Assembly (NCBI GenBank): GCA_046726215.1
Contig: JBKPAA010000040.1
Coordinates: forward strand, 1-64,000
Source: DASQUK01 sp046726215
Lineage (GTDB): Bacteria; Actinomycetota; Acidimicrobiia; Acidimicrobiales; VFJN01
Reading direction: 5' to 3'
DNA: 64,000 nt
The notes under the pieces are model-generated. The model saw only the letters and a list, made by a program, of their open reading frames with translations. It had not been told where the DNA came from and searched no databases. Below, one piece after another: positions 7,606 to 20,237 of this stretch. The stretch's first letter is position 1. Each line of letters begins with the position of its first letter. Both the position numbers and the translations under genes were made by a program.

Positions 7606-8847
7606 TCAGGGCTCCCGGATGTCGACCAGCCGCACCGGCGCCGGGGGTCCGGCACCGGGGACGATGCGGGCTGCGGCCACGGCCAACACGAGCGCCACCA
7701 CCGCGACCAGCACGAATGCCCAGCGCAGGCCCACCAGGTCGGCGACCGCACCCATGAGCATCGGCTCCACGAGGAAGCCCACGCGGGCGGCGAGCGACAC
7801 GGTGGCTGCGCCCGATCCGGGAGAGACGCCCTGCGTCCGGGCGGCGGCGGAGAACGCCAAGGGAAAGAACGCGGCCGCACCCAGCCCCGCAACTGCCAGC
7901 CCGATGGCGAATGCGGCCGGCTGATTCAACGCGACGCCCGTCACCAGCCCGACGACGACGAGCGCGGTGCCGCCACGCAATACGACGGCGCCCCCGAGCC
8001 GGTCGGTGAGCGGGTCTCCTGCGAACCGCCCGCCCACCATGCCGGCCATGAAGGCGGCGTAGCCTAGCGCCGACAAGCCGGCTGCCACGCCCATTCGCTC
8101 CAGCTGGATGGCGGACCAGTCGGACGGCGCCCCCTCGATGATGGCGCCGGCAACCGTGGCCACGGCCAGGATGAGGATGGGCCTGATCAGTGCGGGTCGC
8201 GACCGACCGGCCGGCTCGTCCCCGTCGTCCCCGTCGTCCGCGGCGACGGGGTCGGTGGATGTCCGGGGCTGCGCGTCATCGCCGACCAGGCGACCGCCCG
8301 TCACCAGCACGCCGGTGGCGATCACGGCGCCGGCAAGGGCCAGGTGCACCGTGAGCGGGACGCCGGCGGCGCCGCTGGCGGCGGCGATCGCGGCCGCGGC
8401 CAGGGCGCCCAGGCTCCAGGTGCCGTGCAGCCGGTGCATCACGGACCGTCCCGACCGGGACTCGTAGGCGGACCCGTTGGCGTTCATGGAGATGTCCATG
8501 GCGGCGTCGGCGGCGCCGACCACCGCCAGGGCGGCGAACAGGGTCGGGGCGTTGGGCGCGGCCCCGACCGTCCACAGGCTGGCGCCGAGGCCGGTGGCGG
8601 CCACGACCAGCACCGGGCGGCTGCCCAGCCGGCCCACCAACCGGCCGGCCACGGGGCTGGCGGCCATGGCACCCACCGCCATGCCGACCAGCGTGAGCCC
8701 CAGGGTGGCGTCCGGCAGGCCGAGGTCGGACTGGCGTTCCGGCAGCCGGGCCAGGAAGCTGGGCCCGCCGAGCCCGTTGGCGACGAACGCCACCACCACG
8801 GCGCCGAGGCGGGGCGCCCGGCCCGTTGGTAGCCGGAGCCCCGGCAC
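7606..8847 (-). CDS. MFS transporter, probable 12-TM exporter
   Basis: About 413 residues from GTG 8847, which has CGGGAAG just upstream; a longer start at 8910 would overlap the preceding gene by 41 bases. Motifs of the major facilitator superfamily are visible: GRLVGRLGSRPVLVVAATG in the loop after helix 2 and GGRFAGDPLTDRLGG in the second half. An acidic central loop (about residues 190-215, DDGDDGDEP) separates two six-helix halves. The SFLARLPERQSDLGLPDATLGL beginning resembles the YbjJ group. Substrate unknown. It is convergent with the SDR gene and downstream of an acyl-CoA dehydrogenase on the same strand. Confidence 0.8.
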   Translation of the reverse strand: MPGLRLPTGRAPRLGAVVVAFVANGLGGPSFLARLPERQSDLGLPDATLGLTLVGMAVGAMAASPVAGRLVGRLGSRPVLVVAATGLGASLWTVGAAPNAPTLFAALAVVGAADAAMDISMNANGSAYESRSGRSVMHRLHGTWSLGALAAAAIAAASGAAGVPLTVHLALAGAVIATGVLVTGGRLVGDDAQPRTSTDPVAADDGDDGDEPAGRSRPALIRPILILAVATVAGAIIEGAPSDWSAIQLERMGVAAGLSALGYAAFMAGMVGGRFAGDPLTDRLGGAVVLRGGTALVVVGLVTGVALNQPAAFAIGLAVAGLGAAAFFPLAFSAAARTQGVSPGSGAATVSLAARVGFLVEPMLMGAVADLVGLRWAFVLVAVVALVLAVAAARIVPGAGPPAPVRLVDIREP

Positions 8848-8869
8848 TCGTGCTTCCCGCCCTGGGCGC

Positions 8870-10066
8870 TCAGCTCCGCCGCACCTGCGACCAGGGCAGT
8901 TCCTTGTCAACCCGCGGCTCGCCGGGCAGGCCCAGGACCCGCTCGCCCAGGATGTTGCGCTGGATCTCGGAGGTACCGCCCTCGATCGAGTTGGCCCGGG
9001 CCCGCAGGAACATCTTCCGGGCAGTGCCCGGCGGACCGACCAGGCCCAGGCTCTCGGCCCGCCGCTTCGTGTAGTCGTAGCCTTCGAGGGCCGCCGCGCC
9101 CAGCAGGTCGACGCACAGCTCGTACACCGCCTTGTTCACCTCGGCGAAGCCCAGCTTGGCGATGGAGCCCTCGGGGCCGGGGTTGCCGGCCTTGCGGTTG
9201 TCCGACGCCCGGATGTTGGTGAGCCGCAGCACCTCGGTCTCGATCCACAGGCGCATCAGCCGATCCCGCACTGCGGGATGGTGGTCGACCATCTCGTCCT
9301 GCCAGATGCGCACGGCCTCGGCGATGGCGCCGGAGCCACGCCGGGGCAGGCCGCCCCCACCGCCGATGACCGTGCGCTCGTTCATGAGCGTGGTCATCGC
9401 CACCCGCCAGCCGTCGCCCACGTCGCCGATGCGGTCGACGTCGGGAACCCGCACCTCCGACATGTAGACCTCGTTGAACTCCGCCTCGCCCGTCATCTGC
9501 CGCAGTGGCCGGACTTCGACGCCGGTCGCATGCATGTCGAGGGCGAAGTAGGTGAGCCCCTTGTGCTTGGGTACGTCGGGGTCGGTGCGGGCGACGAGCA
9601 TGCCGCGGTCGGCGATGTGCGCCAGCGTGTTCCATACCTTCTGGCCGCTGATCACCCATTCGTCGCCGTCTCGCACCGCGCGGGTCGCGAGCCCCGCGAG
9701 GTCGGACCCGGCGCTCGGCTCACTGAAGAGCTGGCACCAGGCATCCTCACCCGTGAACATGCGCCGCAACAGCCGCTCGCGCAGCGCATCGTCGCCGTTG
9801 GTGACGACGGTCGGCGCCGCCAGCGTCCACCCGAAGAACTCGCGGCTGCCCGGCGGCGCGGCGCCGGCGCCGAACACCCGCTCGTCGACCCGGCGCTGCA
9901 GCGCCGGTGACATGCCCAGTCCCCCCGACCCCTCGGGGAAGTGCACCCAGGCGAGCCCGAGGTCGTACTGGCGCCCGCGGAACTCCACGGGCTCGGTCGA
10001 CGCCGGGTCGAGCTCGGCCAACAGCTTGTCGATCCGTTCCTCCACGAGGGCGCTGGCATCGCTCAT
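8870..10066 (-). CDS. acyl-CoA dehydrogenase
   Basis: 398 residues from ATG 10066, chosen because a TACGCT box lies seven bases upstream; a start at 10114 is possible. It has HFPEGSGGLG, FSEPSAGSDLAGLATRA (about 114-130) and ISGQKVWNTLA, which position FAD and substrate. Glu230 in LMNERTVIG occupies the helix-G catalytic position. The C-terminal NSIEGGTSEIQRNILGERVLGLP is typical of FadE17/FadE34-like enzymes that work on large or branched acyl-CoAs. It stands outside the operon at 1719 and faces the opposite way. Substrate unknown. Confidence 0.9.
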   Translation of the reverse strand: MSDASALVEERIDKLLAELDPASTEPVEFRGRQYDLGLAWVHFPEGSGGLGMSPALQRRVDERVFGAGAAPPGSREFFGWTLAAPTVVTNGDDALRERLLRRMFTGEDAWCQLFSEPSAGSDLAGLATRAVRDGDEWVISGQKVWNTLAHIADRGMLVARTDPDVPKHKGLTYFALDMHATGVEVRPLRQMTGEAEFNEVYMSEVRVPDVDRIGDVGDGWRVAMTTLMNERTVIGGGGGLPRRGSGAIAEAVRIWQDEMVDHHPAVRDRLMRLWIETEVLRLTNIRASDNRKAGNPGPEGSIAKLGFAEVNKAVYELCVDLLGAAALEGYDYTKRRAESLGLVGPPGTARKMFLRARANSIEGGTSEIQRNILGERVLGLPGEPRVDKELPWSQVRRS

Positions 10067-10079
10067 GGACACGAGCGTA
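10067..10079 (-). promoter_or_regulatory. leaderless-type -10 box
   Basis: On the minus strand TACGCT (10079-10074) lies seven bases before the ATG at 10066; there is no ribosome site between them. Confidence 0.5.
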
Positions 10080-10138
10080 GGGGCTGGGCGGTGGCGGGGC
10101 GCAGGGTCAGACACACGTCACGGGGGTGGCAGGCGGCG

Positions 10139-11017
10139 TCAGCGTGCGGCCTCGAGCAGCCCCCAGCGCCGGCGGATGGTCCGCTCCAGCGTCCCGAAGA
10201 GCAGGGAGTCGACGACGATGCCGATCACCAGGATCACGATCATCGTCGCCAGCAACCCCGACGAGTTGTTCACGGCGCGGTTCTGCGTCAGCAGGAACCC
10301 GACGGACTCCTTGCCGCGGATCACGACCAGCAGCTCGCCCGCCATGAGGCTCCGCCAGGCAAACGCCCACCCCTGCTTCAGCCCGCCCACGAACGACGGA
10401 AGCGACGCCGGCAGGACGACGTACCGGTAGGCGGCCAGGCCCCGGGCGCCGAGCACGCGACCGGCGCGCAGCAGGATCGGGGGGATGTTGTCGGCCCCCG
10501 TGATCAGACCGTTGGCGATCGACGGTGCCGCCCCGAGGACGACAACGAAGAGGATCGCCCGCTCGGAGAGCTGGAAGATCAGGATCGCGAGCGGGAACCA
10601 GGCGATCGACGGCATCGTCTGCAGGCCGGTGATCAGCGACCCGAACGCGGCCCTCAGGGTGGGGATCCGGGCGACCAGGCTGCCCACGATCGTGCCGATC
10701 ACGACCGCCAGTGCGAAGCCCATGGCCGCTCGCCGCATGGTGATGCCGAGGGCGGTGGTCAGGGTGCCATCGGCCGCGTACCCCCAGAGGTCGTCCCAGG
10801 CCTTGCGGGGCGGCGCCAGCGCGAACTCGGGCTTCCAGCCCGACCAGACGACCAGCTGCCAGATCCCGATGCCGAGGATGGCGGCGGCAACCTTCGGCCA
10901 GGTGGCCCGCCAGGCCCGCCGGCTCCTCGATTCCCCGGCGTCGCCGGCGATCTCCAGGAGATCGAGGCCCGCCATTTCCTGGTCGTGCTCCAGGGCGTGG
11001 GTGTCATTGCCGGGCAT
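10139..11017 (-). CDS. ABC transporter permease, SsuC/TauC type
   Basis: 292 residues with about six membrane helices, the first at 42-60 after a charged N-terminus. The cytoplasmic coupling loop is seen in AGRVLGARGLAAYRYVVLPASLPSFVGGLKQGW, matching the EAA motif (with G at the conserved position) of nitrate/sulfonate/taurine permeases. GLLVVIRGKESVGFLLTQ-type sequence near the end is also typical. The start overlaps the end of the ATPase gene by 14 bases, so the two are co-translated. It forms the channel for the substrate delivered by the binding protein encoded upstream. Confidence 0.92.
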   Translation of the reverse strand: MPGNDTHALEHDQEMAGLDLLEIAGDAGESRSRRAWRATWPKVAAAILGIGIWQLVVWSGWKPEFALAPPRKAWDDLWGYAADGTLTTALGITMRRAAMGFALAVVIGTIVGSLVARIPTLRAAFGSLITGLQTMPSIAWFPLAILIFQLSERAILFVVVLGAAPSIANGLITGADNIPPILLRAGRVLGARGLAAYRYVVLPASLPSFVGGLKQGWAFAWRSLMAGELLVVIRGKESVGFLLTQNRAVNNSSGLLATMIVILVIGIVVDSLLFGTLERTIRRRWGLLEAAR

Positions 11018-11828
11018 GGCTGCGCACCTCCTCCCGCAAGCGTCCGGTCACGTGCGCGGCGATCTCGCTGACCTCCGGCGACTCGATGCGGCGGGGCCGG
11101 TCGACCTCGACGTCGAACGTGGCCGCGACGCGGCCGGGCCGACTCGTGAGCACGACGATGCGGTCGGCCAGCCGGGCGGCCTCGCGCACGTTGTGGGTGA
11201 CGAAGACGATGGTCAGGCTGCGGTCGCGCCACAGGCTCTCGAGCTCGTCGTGCAGGACGTCACGGGTCATGGCGTCGAGCGCCCCGAACGGTTCGTCCAT
11301 CAGCAACACGTCGGCGTCCTGGGCGAAGGCGCGGGCGAGCGCGACCCGCTGGCGCATGCCCCCGGACAGCTCGTGGGGCCGCTTGTCGGCGAACGCCTCG
11401 AGGTGGACGGTGCGCAGCAACGACCCGACACGGGTGCGGCGCTCGGCCTTGGGCACCTTGCGCAGCTTGAGCGCGAGGTCGACGTTCGAGGCTACGGTCA
11501 GCCACGGGAAGAGGGCCGCGTCCTGGAACATCAATGCGCTGCGTCCCTGGACGTCGACGCGGCCGGTGGTCGGGCGGTCGAGAGCGGCGATGAGGTTGAG
11601 CAGGGTGCTCTTGCCGCAGCCGGAGACGCCGACGAGGCACACCAGCTCGCCCGGCGCCACATCGAGGTCGATGTGGTCGACGGCGACGACCGCGGCCTGG
11701 CCGCCGCCGTAGACCTTGCTCACCCCCCGCAACGCCACCGCCGGGAGGGGTCCCGGCGGGACGCTCGGCACGGTCGCCGACGCGGTCGCGTCGCCCACTC
11801 CGGTTCCGGTCATGGGATGGTCGCTCAC
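11004..11828 (-). CDS. ABC transporter ATPase, SsuB/TauB type
   Basis: 274 residues from GTG 11828, overlapping the upstream stop as GTGA. Walker A is GVSGCGKST (about 67-75), the Q-loop is in MFQDAALFPWL, the signature is LSGGMRQR, Walker B is VLLMDEPFGALD and the H-loop is in FVTHNVREA. The DEPFGALD and FPWLTV forms are characteristic of the nitrate/sulfonate/bicarbonate importer subfamily. It powers uptake together with the permease and binding protein of the same operon. Confidence 0.95.
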   Translation of the reverse strand: MSDHPMTGTGVGDATASATVPSVPPGPLPAVALRGVSKVYGGGQAAVVAVDHIDLDVAPGELVCLVGVSGCGKSTLLNLIAALDRPTTGRVDVQGRSALMFQDAALFPWLTVASNVDLALKLRKVPKAERRTRVGSLLRTVHLEAFADKRPHELSGGMRQRVALARAFAQDADVLLMDEPFGALDAMTRDVLHDELESLWRDRSLTIVFVTHNVREAARLADRIVVLTSRPGRVAATFDVEVDRPRRIESPEVSEIAAHVTGRLREEVRSHARQ

Positions 11829-12943
11829 AGCCCGTCGACCTCCGGCTCACCCCGCTCCTTGAGCAGCTCGTTGAGGATGCTCAGGTCGTAGATGCCGTCG
11901 AGGTCGACGTCGTCGAGGAGCCCGACCTCCACCGCGTCGTCCTTCGACTTCTCGAGCGAGGAGGCGATCGGGTCGGGCGTGAAGGTGAGGTTCTTCCAGG
12001 CGGCGGCCATGGTCTCGTCGTCGAGGCGGTTGGTGGTGTCGGCCTCGATGCCGTCGTTGGTGACGGTCTGCGCCTCGATCGCATCACCGTTGGCGACATC
12101 GATGGCGTCGAGCAGGCCGCTGATCAGGGCCCGGACGTTCTCGGGATGGTCCTCGAGGTAGCTCCTCGCCACGATCAGATGGGTGGTGACGAACTGGCCG
12201 CCCGGCCAGAGGTCGGTCTCGTTGACGAGCGTGTGCCCGCCGCCCTCCTGGATCAACCGGGTGGCCCAGGGCTCGGGCAACCAGGCCCCGTCGATCGAGC
12301 CCTGCTGGAAGGCCGTCAGCGTGTCGGGGTTGTCCTGGGGCGTGATCGAGACGTCGCCGCCGCCAGACTGGTCCGTCTCGTAGCCCTGGTCGAGAAGCCA
12401 TGCCCGGAGTGCCACGTCCTGGGTGTTGCCGAGCGCCGGCGACGCCAGCTTCGTGTCCTCGAGGTCCTCGGGCGAGTCGATGCCGTCGCGCACCACCAGC
12501 GAGGCCCCGCCCGACGTGGTACCGGCGACGATCCGCAGCAGCTCCCCGTCGGACTGGCTGAACCCGTTGATGGCGGGGTTGGGGCCGATGAAGGTGGCGT
12601 CGATCGACCCGCCGATCAGCGCCTCGATCGCCTCGCCACCGGCGTTGAAGGTCTGGAGCTGCAGGTCGACGCCGCCACCCAGCGCGTCCTGGAAGATGCC
12701 CTCCTGCACCCCGATGATCGCGGGGGCGTGGGTCACGTTGGGGAAGTAGCCCAGCCGTAGGGTCCCGCTCGGCTGGGCATCGGCGCCACTCGCCTGCTCC
12801 GAGCCGTTCCCGGTATCCGCCGCCGCCCCCGCGGAGTCATTGTCGTCACCGCAGCCCGCGGCCAGCAGGCCGATGGCAACCAGGAGGGCGAGCCCCGGCA
12901 CCGTCCGACGGCGGCCCCCCTTTACAGTAAATCCGATAGGCAT
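11825..12943 (-). CDS. ABC transporter substrate-binding lipoprotein, SsuA/NrtA-like
   Basis: 372 residues from ATG 12943. A lipoprotein signal peptide ends in LLAAGC (Cys about 26), followed by an acidic, small-residue spacer. The mature part begins LRLGYFPNVTHAPAIIGVQEG, the usual opening of NMT1/SsuA-type periplasmic binding proteins, and contains IGPNPAINGF and WLPEPWATRLIQEGGG. It delivers an organosulfonate, nitrate, bicarbonate or similar small anion; the exact ligand is not decidable. First gene of a three-gene operon. It has its own promoter and appears leaderless. Confidence 0.92.
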   Translation of the reverse strand: MPIGFTVKGGRRRTVPGLALLVAIGLLAAGCGDDNDSAGAAADTGNGSEQASGADAQPSGTLRLGYFPNVTHAPAIIGVQEGIFQDALGGGVDLQLQTFNAGGEAIEALIGGSIDATFIGPNPAINGFSQSDGELLRIVAGTTSGGASLVVRDGIDSPEDLEDTKLASPALGNTQDVALRAWLLDQGYETDQSGGGDVSITPQDNPDTLTAFQQGSIDGAWLPEPWATRLIQEGGGHTLVNETDLWPGGQFVTTHLIVARSYLEDHPENVRALISGLLDAIDVANGDAIEAQTVTNDGIEADTTNRLDDETMAAAWKNLTFTPDPIASSLEKSKDDAVEVGLLDDVDLDGIYDLSILNELLKERGEPEVDGL

Positions 12944-12950
12944 AGTGGAT

Positions 12951-12979
12951 TTTATACACGTCGAGCCCACACCCCGCAA
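12951..12979 (-). promoter_or_regulatory. promoter of the SsuABC-type operon
   Basis: On the minus strand TTGCGG (12979-12974) and TATAAA (12956-12951) are separated by 17 bases. The -10 ends seven bases before the ATG, so the mRNA probably starts at or next to the start codon. The AT-rich stretch stands out from its GC-rich surroundings. Confidence 0.6.
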
Positions 12980-13099
12980 TCGGCATTCACGGGGTGGGAT
13001 CCACCCGACGGCGCCGGCCATGCGATCATGCGGCCGTGGCACCCGGCGGCGATGGACGCGGTACCTGACGCTGACGTGCGAGCCGACAAACCCCCAAAC

Positions 13100-14206
13100 A
13101 TGAGGATTGACGATCCCTCAGCTGGGTATTGCCTGGGCACGGGAGGAGACGCGGCGGCGGAGACAGCCGTTGCTGACCGGGGGAGCGCCGCCGCCTCCTC
13201 CTCCACATTCATCGCCGCGGGCCGGCCGGCGGTGGTCGCAGCCATCGTGCTGGCGGCCGCGTTCGGCCTGACGGCGTGCCGCGCCGGTGGCGAGGGCGGC
13301 GGCGACGCAGGCGGGTCGGGTGACACGGGCGCCGCGGCCCGACGGGCGCCGGCCGATTGCGATCCTGCCCGGCCCGCGGCGGCGACGGACGACCCGCAGA
13401 CGTTCAGGTTGGACGGCGAGCAACGGGCCTACCTGCTGGCGCTGCCCGACGACTACGACGGCGCCACGGCGCACCCCCTGGTGTTCAGCTTCCACGGCTT
13501 CTCCAGCAACAAGGAGGGCCAGGAGGCGTACACGGCGATGGCCGACCAGGGCACGGCTCGCGGCTACGTGGTCGTGACCCCCGACGCATTGGGCGATCCC
13601 CGCGACTGGAACTACTTCGGTGACCGGACCCGGGCCGACGACTTCGGGTTCGTCGAGGCCCTGGTCGCCGACCTGAGCGAGCGGTTGTGCATCGATGCCG
13701 GCCGCGTCTACGCGGCCGGCCATTCTGCGGGCTCGGCCTTCGCCGGCTTCCTTCAGTGCAAGCCGCCTTACCGGTTCGCAACGGTGGCGATGGTGGCCGC
13801 CTTCGTCCCCACCACGTGCCCCGTCGACCAGGTGGCGCCGTCGGTGATCGTGTTCCACGGCACCGCCGATCCGGCCGTGCCCTACGCCGGCGGCTCGGTG
13901 GGCGGCGGGTCCGTGGGCATTCCCGCCGTGCTCGAGACGCTGGACCAATACGCCGCTGCCTACCGTTGCGAGCGTCCGGCGGCCAAGGGCGACCCGGCCC
14001 CCGGCGTCGAGACGGCCAGGCCCGCGGGCTGTGCCGGGGGCAGCGAGGTTGTGCTGTACACGATCGTCGGCGGCTCCCACGACTGGCCGGGCAACGCCCT
14101 GCAGTCCGACGCGACCGGTGCGCAGGCGTTTCCCACCACCCGCACGATCCTCGACTTCTTCGACGCCCACAGGCGGGGCGCCGGCTCCGCTGCTCACGGC
14201 ACGTGA
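13100..14206 (+). CDS. secreted esterase / PHB-depolymerase-like alpha-beta hydrolase
   Basis: About 368 residues from ATG 13100; a start at 13028 is also open. A hydrophobic export segment (VVAAIVLAAAFGLTAC) ends in a lipobox-like LTAC, so it is likely a lipoprotein. The hydrolase part has the oxyanion motif FSFHGFSSN, the nucleophile GHSAGSAF (Ser about 209), the acid FHGTADPAVPY and the histidine GGSHDWPG. These are in the order of the LpqC/feruloyl esterase/polyhydroxybutyrate depolymerase family. A polymer or ester substrate outside the membrane is likely. It is divergent from the transporter operon on its left. Confidence 0.8.
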   Translation: MRIDDPSAGYCLGTGGDAAAETAVADRGSAAASSSTFIAAGRPAVVAAIVLAAAFGLTACRAGGEGGGDAGGSGDTGAAARRAPADCDPARPAAATDDPQTFRLDGEQRAYLLALPDDYDGATAHPLVFSFHGFSSNKEGQEAYTAMADQGTARGYVVVTPDALGDPRDWNYFGDRTRADDFGFVEALVADLSERLCIDAGRVYAAGHSAGSAFAGFLQCKPPYRFATVAMVAAFVPTTCPVDQVAPSVIVFHGTADPAVPYAGGSVGGGSVGIPAVLETLDQYAAAYRCERPAAKGDPAPGVETARPAGCAGGSEVVLYTIVGGSHDWPGNALQSDATGAQAFPTTRTILDFFDAHRRGAGSAAHGT

Positions 14207-14216
14207 CACCTTCATG

Positions 14217-14253
14217 ACACGTGTTGCACAGCTCGTGAAAAAAACCCTACGGT
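14217..14253 (+). promoter_or_regulatory. tetR promoter: palindrome and leaderless-type -10 box
   Basis: ACACGTGT at 14217-14224 is a perfect palindrome. TACGGT (14248-14253) lies seven bases before the ATG at 14261. The palindrome sits at about the -35 position and could be the autoregulatory site of the TetR protein; that is inference. Confidence 0.45.
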
Positions 14254-14260
14254 CCGGCCG

Positions 14261-14926
14261 ATGGCTGAGACGACGGTCACATCGACCGAGCCGGCGGGAG
14301 GCGATGGTCGTGCCAGCCGAGCCGCCCGCACCCGCACGGCCGTGGTGGACGCCCTGCTCTCGCTCAACGAGAAGGGCAACCTGCGACCCACGGCCCGGGA
14401 GATCGCCGCCGAGGCGGGCGTGTCGCTCCGCTCGATCTACGTGCATTTCGACGACGTCGAGTCGCTGCTCGTCGCGGCCGCCGTCCGCCACAGCGACTAC
14501 CTGATGTCGTTGGCCCGCCGGGTCCCGACCGAGGGCCCGATCGAGCGGCGGGTTGCGGCGCTGGTGGCCAACCGGCGGACGATCTACGAGGCGGGCAGCG
14601 GTGTCCGCCGGGCGGCGTTGGTGCAGGAGCCGTTCTCGCCCGCACTGCAACGTGCCCTCGAGGCCGGCCGCAAGGCGGGGAGCGCCGAGATCGACAACGT
14701 GTTCGCGCCCGAGATCGCGGCGGCGGGCCCGCACGGCGGCCGACTGCGTCAGGCGCTCTCGCTGACGCTTGCGTCCACCTCGTGGGATGTGATGCGGCGT
14801 TACCAACTGATGTCACCGGACGAAGCCGAGGGGCAGCTGCGGACCATGGTCCTCGCACTCCTCGCGGCGTGGGGCGGCGCCTCGGAGGCGGAATCGAGCG
14901 GATCGAGCGGATCACCGGATACCTGA
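14261..14926 (+). CDS. TetR/AcrR family transcriptional regulator
   Basis: 221 residues. The N-terminal DNA-binding domain (about 20-70) has RTAVVDALLSL, then the helix-turn-helix REIAAEAGVSLRSIYVHFDDVESLL, which is the canonical TetR signature. The C-terminal domain (80-205) is the variable ligand-binding part, with a serine/glycine tail. It directly precedes, by 11 bases, the condensed Liv-type transporter and is probably its local regulator; the ligand is unknown. Confidence 0.9.
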   Translation: MAETTVTSTEPAGGDGRASRAARTRTAVVDALLSLNEKGNLRPTAREIAAEAGVSLRSIYVHFDDVESLLVAAAVRHSDYLMSLARRVPTEGPIERRVAALVANRRTIYEAGSGVRRAALVQEPFSPALQRALEAGRKAGSAEIDNVFAPEIAAAGPHGGRLRQALSLTLASTSWDVMRRYQLMSPDEAEGQLRTMVLALLAAWGGASEAESSGSSGSPDT

Positions 14927-14937
14927 CGAGGAGTGCG

Positions 14938-17162
14938 ATGACGACCGCCGCCGTCGAAAGCACCACACCAGCCAGGCGCCTCGAGGTCGCCGAGGTGACC
15001 CGGCGGCTCGCGTTCCTGGCGCCGTTGGTGGGGCTGGTGCTGCTGCAGCGGGTGTTCTTCCCCGCACCCCTGGGAATCGTGGTCGACGGCGCGCTGTTCG
15101 GGAGCCGGATCGCCCTCATCGCCGTGGGCATCGCACTCATCTATCGGGCCAACCGCATCGTGAACTTCGCCCAGGGCGACCTAGGCGCGGTGCCGGCCAC
15201 GCTCGCGGTGATGCTGGTGGTGGCCTGGAACTGGAACTACTGGATCGGGCTCATCGCCGGACTGGCGGCGGCGTTGGTGTTGGGCGTGCTGGTGGAGACC
15301 CTGATCATCCGCCGGTTCTTCTCCGCGCCCCGCCTGGTGCTCACCGTCGCCACGATCGGCCTCGCGCAGTTGCTGGCGGGCGCCGGGCTGTTCCTGCCGC
15401 GGGCGTTCGGCGACCAGTCGTTCGGCACCCGGCTCGCCCCGCCCTTCGAGGCCAACTTCGAGATCGGCGGCACCAACTTCAACGCCAACGACGTGCTGAC
15501 GATGATCGTGGTGCCCGCCTGCCTGGTGGCGATGGCGCTGTTCCTGCAGCGCTCGCGGGTGGGCGTCGCCATCGTGGGGTCGGCCGAGCGGGCCGATCGC
15601 GCGTTCACGCTGGGCATCCCCGTGAAGCGGCTGCACACCGTCGTGTGGGTGGTGGCCTCGCTGCTGGCGTTCCTGGGCATGTTCCTGCGGGCCGGCGCGG
15701 TGGGCCTACCGATCGGCGAGGTGCTGCCGCCGACGTTCCTGGTGCAGGCCCTGGCGGCGGCCGTGTTCGGTCGGTTCGAGCGGTTCACGACCATCGCCGC
15801 CGCCGCCATCGGGCTCGGCATCGTCGATCGGGCCATGACCTTCCAGCCCGGCAACCGTCCCGCCTACAACGACGCCGTCCTGTTCGGGATCGTGCTCGCC
15901 GGGCTGTTGCTGACGCGCCGGGGCCGCACTACGGCACGGGTCGATACCGATGCCTCGGCCACCTGGCAGGCAACGCGGGAGATCCGGCCGATCCCGCGCG
16001 AGCTGCGTCGCCTGCCCGAGGTGGTGGGGACGCGGCTGCTGCTGGCCATCGCGCTGGGGGCCTTCGTGGTCACGCTGCCGGCGTGGCTGTCGACCAGCCG
16101 CATCAACCTGGCCACGATCATCGTCATCTTCGGCATTGTGGCCGCCTCGCTGGTCGTGCTCACCGGCTGGGCGGGCCAGGTCAGCCTCGGCCACATGGCG
16201 TTCGTGGGCGTGGGTGCCGCAGTGGGCGGGGCGCTGACCGATCACCGTGGCTGGGACCTGGCGCTGGCCGGCGCCGTTGCCGGCCTCGTGGGGGCGCTGG
16301 CGGCCGTGGTCGTGGGCTACCCGGCCCTGCGTCGGGGCGGGCTGACGCTGGCGGTGAGCACGCTGGCCTTCGGGCTGTTCGTGTCTCAGTACATGCTCAA
16401 CCGCACGATCTTCCCCGACTGGCTGCCGGGCCGGCGCATCGACCGGGGCACCATCCTGGGCATCGAGCTGACCAGCGAGACGGCCATGTTCTACGCCTCG
16501 CTGGCGGTGCTGGCCCTCGCCCTGGCAATGGTGGTGGGGCTGCGGCGTTCGCGTACCGGGCGTGTGCTCATCGCCATCCGCGAGAACGAGCGGGCCGCCC
16601 GGGCCTACGGGATCAACGCCACGAGGACGCAGCTGGCGGCGTTCGCGTTCTCGGGATTCCTGGCGGCGGTGGCGGGCGCGTTCTACGTGCACCAGCAGAC
16701 CGGGCTCTCCACCGACCCCTACCTGCCCCAGCGCAGCCTCGAGCTGTTCACCATGGTCGTCATCGGGGGCCTGGGGTCGTTGCCGGGCGCGTTGCTGGGC
16801 GCCACGTACGTCTTCAGCGTCGACTTCTTCCTGCCGAACCAGTGGCAGTTCCTGGCCACCGGCGTGGGACTGCTGCTCGTGCTGCTGATCTTCCCCAGCG
16901 GCCTGGGCGGTGTCCTGGCGGACGTGCGAGACGCGGCGCTGCGCCGGGTGGCCAAGCGGCGGGGTCTGGTCGTGCCCAGCCTGGTGGCCGACGTACGGGT
17001 CGACGAGGCGGGAGTGCCGCTGCCCACCGTCGACGAGCCGCCGGTCGAGGAGGTGCTCCTCGCCGCCGGTGAGATGGCGGAGCAGGCGGAACAGGAGGAC
17101 GAACGGGCCGAGGAGGCCGCGGCTGTCGCCGCGTCCGGAGGCGATCGGATCGAGGAACGGTC

Positions 17163-17166
<4 letters not shown>
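14938..17166 (+). CDS. LivH-LivM fused branched-chain-type ABC permease
   Basis: 742 residues from ATG 14938, with GAGGAG just upstream. Residues about 30-330 are a LivH-type permease (IYRANRIVNFAQGDLGAVPA, the usual N-F-A-x-G motif; GIPVKRLHTVVWVVASLLAFLG). Residues about 370-660 are a LivM-type permease (GWAGQVSLGHMAFVGVGA, IRENERAARAYGINATRTQLAAFAFSGFLAAVAGAF, and the VIGGLGSLPGALLGA end). A charged 70-residue tail follows (EEVLLAAGEMAEQAEQEDE). In most bacteria these are two genes. The stop overlaps the next start as ATGA. It should form the whole membrane channel of an importer for amino acids, amides or related compounds. Confidence 0.92.
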
Positions 17167-20207
<3,041 letters not shown>

Positions 20208-20237
20208 GCCCGGCGCCGGGAACGAGAGGAGGCCCCG

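Noticed and set aside
13028..13099. Longer N-terminus for the esterase
   Set aside because: It would extend the polar stretch before the export segment without improving the signal and has no ribosome site; the ATG at 13100 is preferred though not proven.
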